Notes: a model not told the origin generated them from the letters alone. Shown: positions 16,899 through 26,400, counted from the first letter of the stretch. The stretch: DNA of 64,000 nucleotides from PNMQ01 sp964478775 (GCA_964478775.1 CAYZJC010000003.1:1-64000), one strand, 5' to 3'. Translations and numbers: made by a program.

Positions 16899-17555
16899 TT
16901 ATTTTTTTAAGACACCATAGTAAAAATTAATCTTTTTTATCATTTCATCATTATGTCTATCTTTATGATTTACATCAGGGTGATATTTTTTTACTAAGGT
17001 ACGATAAGTCACCTTTAAGTCTTGGGTCGTATAATGGGGTGTGAGACTAAAAAATTCTAACGCTTCTCGTTGTTGCATGGAAAGCTGAGCCCACTTTGCA
17101 TGTGAACTATTTGAATTTTCACCATAGTCTTGTTGTGAAAAATGGCTATTATAGGCTTCATCAAAAAAACCAAAAGGGTCCTTCTTTTTTGAAAAGCCAG
17201 ACGCATTATCAGTTTGTTGCGCATCACTTGTGGGGTGTTGATAAAACTGACCTGTCTTCCATTGACCAATTGGCCAGCTGGGCCTGTCCCATGCTTTATC
17301 TTGCCGTAATGACTGCCACACTTCCTCTTCCGTCATATCTTTATAATAGTTCCACTGCACATTAAATTGCCGCACATGGGGCAAGCAAAACCAATACCAG
17401 GTTTTATCATCTTTAATATGACTCAGGTTTCTTCCCTTTGGGGCGCGATAATCTCCCCATCCATCGCAATCAGGATGATCGCAGCGTCTTGCATTCGGAT
17501 CAAGCTTTAACGCTTTTCTTTCCCATATATTTTTAGGCTGCTGCTTGGCTTTCAT
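16899..17555 (-). CDS. J-domain protein (alphaproteobacterial DnaJ-like)
   Basis: The C-terminal ~65 residues form a J domain with the HPD motif (LVKKYHPDVNHKDRHND), which stimulates Hsp70 ATPase. The N-terminal part has a small Cys/His-rich patch (RRCDHPDCDGWGDYRAPK) and the segment WYWFCLPHVRQFN, as in a conserved alphaproteobacterial J-protein family. 218 aa. The start overlaps the stop of the upstream dehydrogenase gene by four bases, so the two are probably co-translated. Confidence 0.88.
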   Translation of the reverse strand: MKAKQQPKNIWERKALKLDPNARRCDHPDCDGWGDYRAPKGRNLSHIKDDKTWYWFCLPHVRQFNVQWNYYKDMTEEEVWQSLRQDKAWDRPSWPIGQWKTGQFYQHPTSDAQQTDNASGFSKKKDPFGFFDEAYNSHFSQQDYGENSNSSHAKWAQLSMQQREALEFFSLTPHYTTQDLKVTYRTLVKKYHPDVNHKDRHNDEMIKKINFYYGVLKK

Positions 17556-18487
17556 GTCGCATACTCAAAAATACCACGTTTTGCTTTAACGCCCAAATAC
17601 CCTTGTTCACAAGCCTTCAGAAAACACTGCGCAGGTTTGAATTCGTCATTCTTTAAATTGGTTTGCAGGGTATTTAAAATAGAAACGACAACATCAAGGC
17701 CAATAAAGTCAGCCAAAGCCAGTGGCCCCATGGGGAAGTTTGCCCCAAGACACATAGCTTTATCAATATCTTTCGCACTTGCAATGCCTTCATCTAACAA
17801 ACGACCTGCGTGATTAATCATCGGCAAAAGCAAACGGTTCACAATAAAACCCGGAGAATCTTTACACGTCACTGGCATTTTGCCAACATGGGTTGCAATT
17901 TTGATAAGGGTTTGTAGAACATCTGGCGCCGTCGTTGCTGTTGGAACCAGTTCAACTAATGGCATAATAGGGGCAGGGTTGAAAAAATGCACCCCCAAAA
18001 AGTGTGATGGTCTTGCACAAATCTGGCTAAGCTCTGTAATGGAAAGTGAAGATGTATTACTTGCTAAAATACAAGTGTCCTTCATCAAAGGGTTCAACTG
18101 GCTGATTAATTCTCTTTTAACATCAAGATTTTCAACAATGGCTTCGATAATAATATCGCACTGACTAAGGTCGCTTAGATCACTTGTCATCATCAAGTTA
18201 TCTTGAATTTGTTCCCTGATTTCAAGCGGCAACTTGTTTTTCGAAATAGCACGATCAAGTCGATTAAGCAAATTAAAATAGGCCCTCTCGAGCGCTTCTG
18301 GATTCACATCACACAGCAATACACGATACTTTTTTACCCAAAAAATTTCAGCAATCCCCTGCCCCATTTGCCCAGAACCTATCACACCAATAATGGGCAA
18401 TGTGGATTCGTCATCAACAACAAATGTGAAAACTTGAGAAGAATCCTCAGCGTTTTCTTGCGACAATGTCGTGTTATGGTCTGTCAT
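17552..18487 (-). CDS. 3-hydroxybutyryl-CoA dehydrogenase
   Basis: NAD-dependent oxidation of 3-hydroxyacyl-CoA (fatty acid or polyhydroxybutyrate metabolism). Rossmann motif VIGSGQMGQGIAEIF, then SNTSSLSITEL and the family signature GVHFFNPAPIMPLVELV with the catalytic His. The C-terminal domain has DSPGFIVNRLLLPMINHA and the GANFPMGPLALADFIGLD segment. 311 aa because of an N-terminal extension of ~28 polar residues before LPIIGVIG. Standalone Hbd type, not fused to an enoyl-CoA hydratase. Confidence 0.9.
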   Translation of the reverse strand: MTDHNTTLSQENAEDSSQVFTFVVDDESTLPIIGVIGSGQMGQGIAEIFWVKKYRVLLCDVNPEALERAYFNLLNRLDRAISKNKLPLEIREQIQDNLMMTSDLSDLSQCDIIIEAIVENLDVKRELISQLNPLMKDTCILASNTSSLSITELSQICARPSHFLGVHFFNPAPIMPLVELVPTATTAPDVLQTLIKIATHVGKMPVTCKDSPGFIVNRLLLPMINHAGRLLDEGIASAKDIDKAMCLGANFPMGPLALADFIGLDVVVSILNTLQTNLKNDEFKPAQCFLKACEQGYLGVKAKRGIFEYAT

Positions 18488-18500
18488 GTCCTACCTATCT

Positions 18501-18845
18501 TTATTTTAAGCCTTCAATGTTAAGCCCAAGCTCTTTTATTTTCTTACGAAGCGTATTGCGGTTCATCCCTAAAACCTCTGCTGTTTTTTTTTGATTGCCC
18601 TCATAAAGCTTGAGCATAATTTCAATTAACGGGCGCTCTACCTCTGCTATCACTGTGTCATATAGCGATCCTATGGGTAAATGTTGACGATGCTCATTGA
18701 CATAAACGGTTAAAAATTCAGCCACTAAATAAGACAAGCCCTTTTGTGTTAAAACAGGACTTAAAATAGGTGCTGGCAAAGGATTTGAGGCGTCTTTCAT
18801 TTCTTCGTCTGACGCATAAGATTGTGTGTGTGTACGTGCTAACAT
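18501..18845 (-). CDS. Fis/NtrC-type small DNA-binding protein
   Basis: 114 residues. The C-terminus is a Fis-type helix-turn-helix: PLIEIMLKLYEGNQKKTAEVLGMNRNTLRKKIKELG, the module shared by Fis and the end of NtrC. The N-terminal part (LVAEFLTVYVNEH) also resembles Fis-like dimerisation helices. The start overlaps the dusB stop by seven bases. dusB-fis is the enterobacterial operon, and nifR3(dusB)-ntrB-ntrC is the alphaproteobacterial one, so it could be a Fis analogue or the surviving end of an NtrC gene. Probably a nucleoid-associated or global regulator. Confidence 0.8.
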   Translation of the reverse strand: MLARTHTQSYASDEEMKDASNPLPAPILSPVLTQKGLSYLVAEFLTVYVNEHRQHLPIGSLYDTVIAEVERPLIEIMLKLYEGNQKKTAEVLGMNRNTLRKKIKELGLNIEGLK

Positions 18846-19813
18846 AATTTTCCATAGAACGCGATAATTTCAGACCGCATGCTTTGGGCGGTTTCTGCCT
18901 GATTAACTGTGACGCGATATTCTGCTGAACCATCTAGGCCTTTACTGTACCACGCTATATGTTTTCTGGCTAGCCTCACACCGGTTTCTGCACCATAATG
19001 TTCTAACATATCTTCAAAATGCCCAAGTACGATTTCTTTTTGTTCCATTAAACTTGGAGGGGCAATCTTTTCACCTGTCTTTAAGTAATGACCCACCTGA
19101 TTAATAAACCAAGGTCTGCCATATACACCTCTGCCAATCATCACACCATCAGCTGTACTATCAGCCAACAATTGAACAGCGTCTTCTTCAACGACAACAT
19201 CACCATTTCCAATCACAGGAATTGTAACTGCGTCCTTAACACATTTAATAAATGCCCAATCAGATTTGCCTGTGTAAAGCTGACAACGTGTACGACCATG
19301 AATGGTTATCATTTGAATGCCAACATCTTGTGCACGTTTTGCAAGGGTTGGTGCATTCCTGTTTTCATCGTTCCAGCCCGTTCGCATTTTTAAAGTTACA
19401 GGAATATTAACCGCTTTCACAACCTCTTCCATAATACGACAAGCTAAGTCTTCATCGCGCATTAATGCGGAACCCGCGTATTGGTTCACAACCTTTTTGA
19501 CAGGACAGCCCATGTTGATGTCAATAATATGGGCGCCTAAATCTTGGTTTAGCCTAGCGGCTTCTGCCATCACTTCAGGGTCGCACCCCGCTATTTGTAC
19601 AACAGCTGGCAATTCCTCAGGTGACTTTTCAATCATCTTCATCGTCTGACGAGTTTGACGAATCATCGCTTGGCTTGCAATCATTTCAGAAATGACAAGC
19701 CCTGCCCCCATGCGTTTGACAAGCCTTCTAAAAGGCATATCAGTTACCCCTGACATGGGTGCTAAAATCACAGGCATATCTAAGGTAATGTCTTTGATGA
19801 TAACTTTATTCAT
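18839..19813 (-). CDS. dusB: tRNA-dihydrouridine synthase B
   Basis: FMN-dependent reduction of uridine to dihydrouridine in the tRNA D-loop. TIM-barrel motifs: LAPMSGVTDMPFRRL, INMGCPVKKVVNQYAGSALM with the catalytic Cys, KMRTGWND, IHGRTRCQLYTGKSDW, IGNGDV and MIGRGVYGRPW. Start set at ATG 19813 (MNKVIIKDIT) because GGAGGAA sits six bases upstream; the longer frame to 19876 lies in prfA and is Arg/Lys-rich. It overlaps the prfA stop by eight bases and the fis-like start by seven, so prfA-dusB-fis-like is one tight transcript. Confidence 0.92.
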   Translation of the reverse strand: MNKVIIKDITLDMPVILAPMSGVTDMPFRRLVKRMGAGLVISEMIASQAMIRQTRQTMKMIEKSPEELPAVVQIAGCDPEVMAEAARLNQDLGAHIIDINMGCPVKKVVNQYAGSALMRDEDLACRIMEEVVKAVNIPVTLKMRTGWNDENRNAPTLAKRAQDVGIQMITIHGRTRCQLYTGKSDWAFIKCVKDAVTIPVIGNGDVVVEEDAVQLLADSTADGVMIGRGVYGRPWFINQVGHYLKTGEKIAPPSLMEQKEIVLGHFEDMLEHYGAETGVRLARKHIAWYSKGLDGSAEYRVTVNQAETAQSMRSEIIAFYGKLC

Positions 19814-20891
19814 GGTCTTCCTCCGCTGAAAGTTTCGCAGCCTGGTCTTCAGTGATGAGCGCTTCGATGACTTCATCTAAGGCTTCACCTTCCATAATTT
19901 GGTTGATTTTATATAAGGTCAAATTGATGCGGTGATCACTCACACGCCCTTGTGGATAGTTGTATGTGCGAATACGTTCAGAACGGTCACCAGAGCCTAC
20001 CTGGCTTTTTCTGTCTGCCGAACGTTCAGCATTAAGCCGTCGCTGTTCTTCTTCGTATAGACGTGAACGTAAAATTTTCATCGCCTTTGCTTTGTTCTTA
20101 TGTTGAGAACGTTCGTCCTGTTGAGATACAACAACACCTGAGGGAATGTGGGTAATACGTACCGCGCTGTCTGTTGTGTTAACGTGCTGACCACCAGCGC
20201 CAGAGGCCCTGAACACATCAATCACTAAATCTTTTTCATCAATATGAATGTCGACTTCTTCGGCTTCGGGTAATACGGCGACGGTTGCGGCAGAGGTGTG
20301 AATACGCCCACCCGACTCTGTTTCAGGAACACGCTGAACACGGTGAACACCAGATTCAAACTTGAGCCTTGCATAAACCCCTTTTCCCGTGATTGATGCT
20401 GAGGCTTCTTTAACGCCGCCAATACCAGTATCAGTGACCCCAAGCATTTCAAACTTCCACCCCATAACGGCGGCATAACGTTGATACATACGAAGTAAGT
20501 TTGCAGCAAATAAACCAGCTTCTTCACCACCAGTTCCAGCACGAACTTCTAAAATAACGTTACGTTCATCATTCGCGTCTTTAGGAAGCAACAACACTTT
20601 TGCAGCTTGTTCAAGCGCTGGGATTTTTTCTTTAAGCTCAAAGTATTCGTCATTCACCATTGCTTTCATGTCTGGATCCAGGCTTGAATCTTTCAGCATC
20701 GCGTCCATATCCACTAAATCACGTTGCGACATCCTTAAAGCCGTAATGGCCTCAACAATGGGTGTCATATCAGAAAATTCTTTTGATAACTTGGCAAACT
20801 CTGCTGGGTTCCCCATCGTATGTGTCGCGAGTGTTTCACGCAGTTCATCATAATAGGCAATAAGTTTATCAAGCTTAACTGTAAACGACAT
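19806..20891 (-). CDS. prfA: Peptide chain release factor 1
   Basis: Recognises UAA/UAG and triggers peptide release. The GGQ motif is in RASGAGGQHVNTTDSAVR, and the stop-codon-reading tripeptide is PET (RVPETESGGRIHTS). GTGGEEAGLFAANLLRMY and SDHRINLTLY are also typical. Start set at ATG 20891 (MSFTVKLDKL), the family N-terminus; the frame is open eight codons further. prmC does not follow; dusB does. Confidence 0.95.
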   Translation of the reverse strand: MSFTVKLDKLIAYYDELRETLATHTMGNPAEFAKLSKEFSDMTPIVEAITALRMSQRDLVDMDAMLKDSSLDPDMKAMVNDEYFELKEKIPALEQAAKVLLLPKDANDERNVILEVRAGTGGEEAGLFAANLLRMYQRYAAVMGWKFEMLGVTDTGIGGVKEASASITGKGVYARLKFESGVHRVQRVPETESGGRIHTSAATVAVLPEAEEVDIHIDEKDLVIDVFRASGAGGQHVNTTDSAVRITHIPSGVVVSQQDERSQHKNKAKAMKILRSRLYEEEQRRLNAERSADRKSQVGSGDRSERIRTYNYPQGRVSDHRINLTLYKINQIMEGEALDEVIEALITEDQAAKLSAEEDHE

Positions 20892-21183
20892 AAATTTTAA
20901 AACTTTCAAAAGCAATATAGGTATACAACGGGTTGTTTTGTTCGAATAAATTATATTTAAAGATTATATTCGTGACTATTATAAAGGATACCAAATGAAA
21001 ATTCTATCACAGAAATGACGCGGGTTAAAAACATTTAATAAAAATTACTATAGCTGCACCAGAAATCAAATTTCATGGAACGCATATTAAAATTGCAATA
21101 AAATTTAACATTTATTTTTCTTGTTTTGTTGGTTTATTTTTTGCAATAATTCAGACGGACGCATATTAAAAAGGAGTTTATAT

Positions 21184-22462
21184 ATGTTTAATTTTCGAAC
21201 ACTTAGTTGTTTGGCTTTAAGTGTTTGCACAGCACAGGCAAACGTTACTTTTGAAGAGATTGATTTTGAAGCAGCAAGGCAGGCTGCAGATAGTGTGTGG
21301 ACACAACGTATATGAAGACCCTTACGCAGAAACAGATAACGAAATAGACTATAGTCAATATATGTTTGGCCATACATCAAACCGCATCAATAAAACAAGT
21401 ACTCAAGCTTCATCTAGTGAAGAACAACAAATGAGACATGATGAGGGGAATGCTAGAAAAGCAATGCAACAGGAGGAATGGGAAAGGAGATTTTATAACC
21501 TAGAGGTAAGAATGCATGAAGCTGTATTGGCCCGCTTTCCTCGAGGCACCCTGCTTGAAAAATATCACACTCTTTTACAAGAAAAGTCAGTACCTGAAGC
21601 AATATTAGAACTGGCGCAGGATCATGGGCATAGCTTTAATGAAATACTTGTCAACTGGGCTCACTATAGTGGATATGACTATGAAGACGTTATTCGCTTT
21701 GATTTCTTTAGCACTGCAGATAGTCGCCTTCTTCATTTTTATGTTAATACATGGAATAAACAGATCAGTGCCAAGATTAACGCTCCTAACTCCGACCATC
21801 TTGCATTACTAAAAAATATAAAGTCTAGATTTTCTGTCCTTGGGTCTGAGGATGCAGATGATGATGAATGTAGTGCTTTTTATATTAGAAAAAGCATTTT
21901 AAATCAGTTTAAAAATTTTCGTCTATACTATGTTGCAAACCTCAATACGGTAATACATTTACCAGAATGTGTGTGTCTTGATAAAATGTTTAATTTGGCA
22001 ATGCAAATATACAGCTTTGGTCTCTATGACGAAGACTCAGGACTTTTCGCCTTGTTTGGTAAACATAGGTTTTCGGCAATCACTTTATCATGTGGGAAAA
22101 CAAAAACTGATAAGCAACACTTGTGGATGCATCCCGTTTTTCCATTGCAAGTACGTATTAAGGACTCTGGAGAGTTGACAATTGGAATTATTAAAAAAAA
22201 TGCTTTATATCTGGGAGGAGTATTAACAGCAGACAATACAAGCGTCAGCAATGAATTTTTAAAAATTAATACAATTCAACAGGCTCTTCCAAGTGGTTTT
22301 AAAAATAATAAGCTTAAAAAATATTGGAGAAATGGAGGCGTTAAGCAATCCATAAAAGACAGTCTCATGGCGAAAGCGCATAAAAAAATACGTGTGTCTA
22401 ATAGGATCTTCAATTTATCAACTGATGAATTAAATACAATCTCTGGTCACTTAGCTTGGTAG
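21184..22462 (+). pseudogene. Exported protein gene with a +1 frameshift near its start
   Basis: ATG 21184 has an excellent ribosome site (AAGGAG) and encodes a signal peptide (MFNFRTLSCLALSVCTAQA) plus ~23 mature residues, ending at TGA 21313-21315. The adjoining +1 frame then runs open to 22462 for ~380 residues (NVYEDPYAETDNEID...). That frame has no signal and no ribosome site of its own, so one base was gained or lost around 21290-21315, close to GTGTGTGG. The long part has no recognised family; it is helical, Asp/Glu-rich in the first third, and contains MHEAVLARFPRGTLLEKYH. Either a pseudogene, a sequencing error or, less likely, programmed shifting. Confidence 0.7.
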
Positions 22463-23313
22463 AAAATAACATCAATCAACCAATTTTCAATAAGCGCCTC
22501 ATTCACATGAGGCGTATACATGTCATTCATGCAGAGAATACTGTTTGTTTGCACTTTTTGTTGAGGTTCTCTTTTAAGATTATGAGTAAGAAGTGCCAAG
22601 ATGTATGTACACCCCTTCTCTGTTAAGACCTCAACTATTGAGGTTAGGGTCTTTCCCGTTAAAACAAAATCATCTACCACGATTGTCCTTTTCCCTAGAA
22701 CAATTTCACAAGGATCAAGTTCCATTTCTATGGCGTGTGAAAGTCTCTTTTTTTGGAAACAAACCAAAGGTACATCAAGCTGATTTGCAACGGCTTTTGC
22801 CCTTTTTACAGCACCTTTGTCTGGAGCAACCACAAAAACATCTTGCATATCAGCACACTCCCCAAAGTGTTGTGTGCTCAAAATTTCATCTAATGGGTAA
22901 TTTGGGAAAGCATTTGTAAGTAACACACCGTGTGATGTGCACAAATTTTCCAATAGCTGTGGGTCGTGCACGTCTAGCACAGAAATTTGTTTGATGTTTG
23001 CCTGCTTCAATGTTGAAACTAAGGCTGAAAGCTCATCGCAGGTATCTGGTTTTGAAAACATTGTAAAGGGAAAATAAGGGCAAATGAGATGTATCTTCTT
23101 TTGCTGACTTTCAAGAAATAAGGCTTTAGCTGTTAACACCATTTCTAATGCCGATTGAACATCACCATAATTTGAAGAGTAAACAGGCCAATGGATTAAA
23201 AACAAAACATGCGTCTTCAAATGTGTAACCGCTTTCTTTTCTAAAAAATTAAAAAGGTTTGAAGCGGTATGGAGACGCTGCTGCGTTGCTTGTGTAAAGT
23301 AAATATTTTTCAT
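22447..23313 (-). CDS. Divergent ribose-phosphate pyrophosphokinase-like protein
   Basis: Type I phosphoribosyltransferase fold of the PRPP synthetase family. It keeps VVVAPDKGAVKRAKAVANQL (PRPP synthase 'VSPD.GGv.RA...A..L') and the PRPP loop TIVVDDFVLTGKTLTSI, plus GDVQSALEMVLTAKAL near the N-terminus. The family's ribose-5-phosphate/ATP motifs are eroded: the usual DLHA...GFF segment is replaced by DVHDPQLLENLC. It may be a shifted-specificity enzyme rather than the housekeeping Prs. ATG 23313 is used; a TTG nine codons upstream is possible. Its 3' end overlaps the converging frameshifted gene by 16 bases. Confidence 0.7.
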   Translation of the reverse strand: MKNIYFTQATQQRLHTASNLFNFLEKKAVTHLKTHVLFLIHWPVYSSNYGDVQSALEMVLTAKALFLESQQKKIHLICPYFPFTMFSKPDTCDELSALVSTLKQANIKQISVLDVHDPQLLENLCTSHGVLLTNAFPNYPLDEILSTQHFGECADMQDVFVVAPDKGAVKRAKAVANQLDVPLVCFQKKRLSHAIEMELDPCEIVLGKRTIVVDDFVLTGKTLTSIVEVLTEKGCTYILALLTHNLKREPQQKVQTNSILCMNDMYTPHVNEALIENWLIDVIFYQAK

Positions 23314-23343
23314 TTCGTTTGATATAAAAGCTGTAGTCAACTT

Positions 23344-24765
23344 TTAGGGTGAGCGATAAAGTGTTGTGAGCCAGTACTCTTTTTGTTGAGGTCCTTTGAC
23401 CTTTTCCCCCATTTGCAACTGGGCTTCTTCAGCCACTGTAAAGTTAAAAAATGATGTGAGCAAAGGTAAGATATGCTGAGCATCTTGAGACACAACCTGA
23501 AGAACTTGCTTTTGCTTTTCTTTTGAAATTGAAAAAAAGGTATGAACACTTGGTTTTTCTATTGAGGAAACAAGCTTTCCCTGAGTCAGCTCTCCGTCTG
23601 TACTGAGGCGCGTCTTGAGATGAAGTGTAAAAGGTTGATTGAGAACTTCAAGGTTAGCTTTTGCTCTTATGATTTTACACCTGCCTAAGGCAGGACAGCT
23701 TAGAATTATTTCAGTCTTACTTATTTTTAAAGCTTCAGTTTGCTGCGTTACTACAGGCACCTGCACACTATATTTTTGATGCCCAATGATGTGAAAATGC
23801 ACCAAGGGCATGCAGATTTTATTGTTTGCACTTAAAAGGTAGCTTGCGTTAAGGACACGACAATACGGTAAAGAGTTTTTTGAAAATTCCCAATTTGTTT
23901 TTTCAGCCATTATTCCAATTTGGGATAGCACATTTTGCGTAAAAGTGTTCACATAAAAATGCCCCACTGTATATGAAATAAGCATAAACGCAAAAATGGA
24001 AAAGGCCTTACTTTTGAATAGATTACTTTTTGTTAGTAAGGGTTGCTTTTGCAGAATATCTTGTGTCCCCTCTTCCAAGCGTTGATTTAAAAGCTGTAAA
24101 AATTCTTCGCGGGACAATTGTGGGGGAATAACATCTAACACATTAAAATAAATCGTTCCTGGCTTTTTAATAAAGGATCGTCTCCCCCAAAACTCACCTG
24201 TATTGAGGGCAACAGGAACAACAGGCACTTTCAACATGGAATACAACAGACCAATGCCCCCCTTGATATTGGTTGGGGCTTCAGGGTGCTGACGTGTGCC
24301 TTCTGGAAAGATTAAAATGGAATTTCCTTCCTTCAAGCAAGCTCTAGAAGAAGTGAGCAGGGCTTTCAAAGAAGCCGCACTATCTGTTCTATCTATAACT
24401 ATACTGTTGAGTTTTTTTAAATAAAAACCAAATACGGGAATGCTTATCAATTGTTTTTTAAGAACAATTACAAAATGATCATCTAGTTGTGCGCAAAAAA
24501 AAGTTTCATACGCAGACTGGTGCTTCAAGGCCAAAATGCATGGCCCTTTGGAAACGGCTTGTTTTAGCTTGTCGTGGTTTAAAATTTTGGTTTCAAGACC
24601 AATGACCGTTTTAGCTAAGTAAGTAACCCCTTTGGACCATGTTTTAAACAATAAAAAACAAAACTTCCTTGGGAAAATAATCATTGGTATACAAAACAAT
24701 AGCAGGTAGATACTTGTCAGCACATAAAATAAAATATCAAACAAGATGGAACGAAGAAAAACCAT
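23344..24765 (-). CDS. plsC: 1-acyl-glycerol-3-phosphate acyltransferase fused to a second exported-type domain
   Basis: Residues ~1-235 are a PlsC-type acyltransferase: N-terminal membrane helix, ALKHQSAYETFF (HX4D/E catalytic motif, with Glu in place of Asp), LKKQLISIPVFG, LIFPEGTRQ and PVVPVALNTG. It makes phosphatidic acid at the inner membrane. A second hydrophobic helix (FAFMLISYTVGHFYV, ~residue 260) leads to ~190 residues resembling DUF2125 envelope proteins (weak call). Such a fusion is unusual. Start at ATG 24765 is supported by AGGA eight bases upstream; an ATG at 24780 is also possible. It follows parB by about 20 bases. Confidence 0.8.
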   Translation of the reverse strand: MVFLRSILFDILFYVLTSIYLLLFCIPMIIFPRKFCFLLFKTWSKGVTYLAKTVIGLETKILNHDKLKQAVSKGPCILALKHQSAYETFFCAQLDDHFVIVLKKQLISIPVFGFYLKKLNSIVIDRTDSAASLKALLTSSRACLKEGNSILIFPEGTRQHPEAPTNIKGGIGLLYSMLKVPVVPVALNTGEFWGRRSFIKKPGTIYFNVLDVIPPQLSREEFLQLLNQRLEEGTQDILQKQPLLTKSNLFKSKAFSIFAFMLISYTVGHFYVNTFTQNVLSQIGIMAEKTNWEFSKNSLPYCRVLNASYLLSANNKICMPLVHFHIIGHQKYSVQVPVVTQQTEALKISKTEIILSCPALGRCKIIRAKANLEVLNQPFTLHLKTRLSTDGELTQGKLVSSIEKPSVHTFFSISKEKQKQVLQVVSQDAQHILPLLTSFFNFTVAEEAQLQMGEKVKGPQQKEYWLTTLYRSP

Positions 24766-24788
24766 AGTTGTAATCCTCATGGTATAGA

Positions 24789-25634
24789 TTAGGAATCAAG
24801 CTTTTGGATAAGAGCATCAAGCTGATCGTAACTATTAAAATAAATAGTAATGGCACCACCTGAAATACCTGCTGTCACTTTAACTCGCATCCCCAAAAGT
24901 TCTTGAAGTTTTTGCGTAATCAGGACCACATCTTCATTTTCCACTCGTTTTGCATTGGGATTTTTTTCACGATGACGGATCATTTCAGTCTGGCGAACAT
25001 TAAGCCCTTCACGCATAATCTGATCTGCAATATCTTCTGCCTGCGGGTTATTAACGAGGTTTCTTGCATGGCCAGGTGAAATCCTTTTTTCTCGCACCAA
25101 TTCCTTAACGCGACCCGGAAGTTGGGTCAAGCGAATTTGATTGGCAACATAGCTTCTACTCTTACTAACGGCTTTTGCAACTTCTTCTTGTGTTTTTCCA
25201 TGCTCTTGAACCAACCTAAGATAGGCTTCGGCTTCATCCATTGGGTTCAAGTCATCACGCTGGAGGTTTTCAACCAAACCTATTTCAAGGGCTTCTGTAT
25301 CTGTGCAATCAATCACAATGGCCGGAATTTTTGTTAAACCAGCTTTAATTGAGGCTCTATAACGACGCTCACCTGCGATAATTTCATATAACTCATCATT
25401 GAGTTTTCGCACAACAATCGGCTGAAGCACTCCATTCTTACTAATTGAATCAACCAAATCGTTTAACTTTTCATCATCAAACAATTGTCGTGGCTGCTGT
25501 TTTCCAGGAACCACCATATCAACACTTAAAGCACGATCTTCGCTAAATTGGCCTTTACTAATTGCATGTGCCGTATCGGCTATATCCCCCAATAAGGCAG
25601 CTAATCCTTTACCCGTTGAGTACTGTGTAGACAT
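24789..25634 (-). CDS. parB: Chromosome partitioning protein ParB
   Basis: CTP-dependent clamp that loads at parS and spreads. Visible: GLAALLGDI N-terminal motif (ParA-stimulating region, KGLAALLG), the CTP-binding box (IVVRKLNDELYEIIAGERRYRA, with GERRYRA), the HTH (TQEEVAKAVSKSRSYVANQIRL) and C-terminal dimerisation segment. 281 aa is typical of chromosomal ParB. The start overlaps parA by 26 bases. Its targets, two parS-like sites, lie in rsmG about 1 kb upstream. Confidence 0.96.
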   Translation of the reverse strand: MSTQYSTGKGLAALLGDIADTAHAISKGQFSEDRALSVDMVVPGKQQPRQLFDDEKLNDLVDSISKNGVLQPIVVRKLNDELYEIIAGERRYRASIKAGLTKIPAIVIDCTDTEALEIGLVENLQRDDLNPMDEAEAYLRLVQEHGKTQEEVAKAVSKSRSYVANQIRLTQLPGRVKELVREKRISPGHARNLVNNPQAEDIADQIMREGLNVRQTEMIRHREKNPNAKRVENEDVVLITQKLQELLGMRVKVTAGISGGAITIYFNSYDQLDALIQKLDS

Positions 25635-26400
25635 TTTTCTTCTCTGTTTTTTCTAATATTTCTTTTGCTAATGACATATAGGCTTTTGAACCCAAACAAT
25701 TAACATCATAAACCAAAACTGGCTTTCCATGTGATGGGGCTTCTGAAACCCTCACGTTTCTTGGTATAACTGTTGTAAACACTTTATTTTTAAGGTGATC
25801 ACGCACATCTTGCGCAACCTGCACACAAAGTGAACTTCTTTTATCAAACATCGTTAACACAATTCCCAACAAGGATAAGCCCTTATTGAAGTTTTTTTGA
25901 ATTTTTTGAATCGAATTCAGCAAATAACTTAAACCTTCAAGCGCATAATATTCACACTGCAGAGGAACAATCACAGACGAAGCGCTGACCATTGCATTCA
26001 AGGTTAACAATCCCATCGATGGTGGGCAATCTATAACAACAAAATCGAACTCGTGTTTGGTATTTTCTAGCGCCTTCTTAAGAATAAGATGCCTATCAGG
26101 TAAGCCGACAAGCTCAACCTCTGCCCCCACAAGATCAACTGAAGAAGGCACTATCTTGAGTGCCGGTATGAAGGTGTCTATTATAGACTCATCCATTGTC
26201 ACCCTTTGCGTTAGCAAATCATAACTGGTAGCGTTTAAGTTTTTTTTATTCACCCCTAAACCTGTTGAAGCATTTGCCTGGGGATCCATATCAATTAATA
26301 GTATTTTTCTGTCCACAGCCGCAAGCGCTGTTGCAATATTAATGGCGGTTGTTGTTTTTCCAACTCCCCCTTTTTGGTTTGCAATGACAATGACGTGCAT
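25609..26400 (-). CDS. parA: Chromosome partitioning ATPase ParA
   Basis: Deviant Walker A ATPase (KGGVGKTTTAINIATALA, signature Lys in KGGVGKT), Walker A' LLIDMDPQANASTGLG and Walker B VIDCPPSMGLLTLNA. 263 aa, the small chromosomal Soj/ParA type lacking an N-terminal HTH. Together with ParB and parS it segregates the origin region. It is about 70 bases downstream of rsmG in the canonical rsmG-parA-parB order. Confidence 0.96.
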   Translation of the reverse strand: MHVIVIANQKGGVGKTTTAINIATALAAVDRKILLIDMDPQANASTGLGVNKKNLNATSYDLLTQRVTMDESIIDTFIPALKIVPSSVDLVGAEVELVGLPDRHLILKKALENTKHEFDFVVIDCPPSMGLLTLNAMVSASSVIVPLQCEYYALEGLSYLLNSIQKIQKNFNKGLSLLGIVLTMFDKRSSLCVQVAQDVRDHLKNKVFTTVIPRNVRVSEAPSHGKPVLVYDVNCLGSKAYMSLAKEILEKTEKKNVYTVLNG

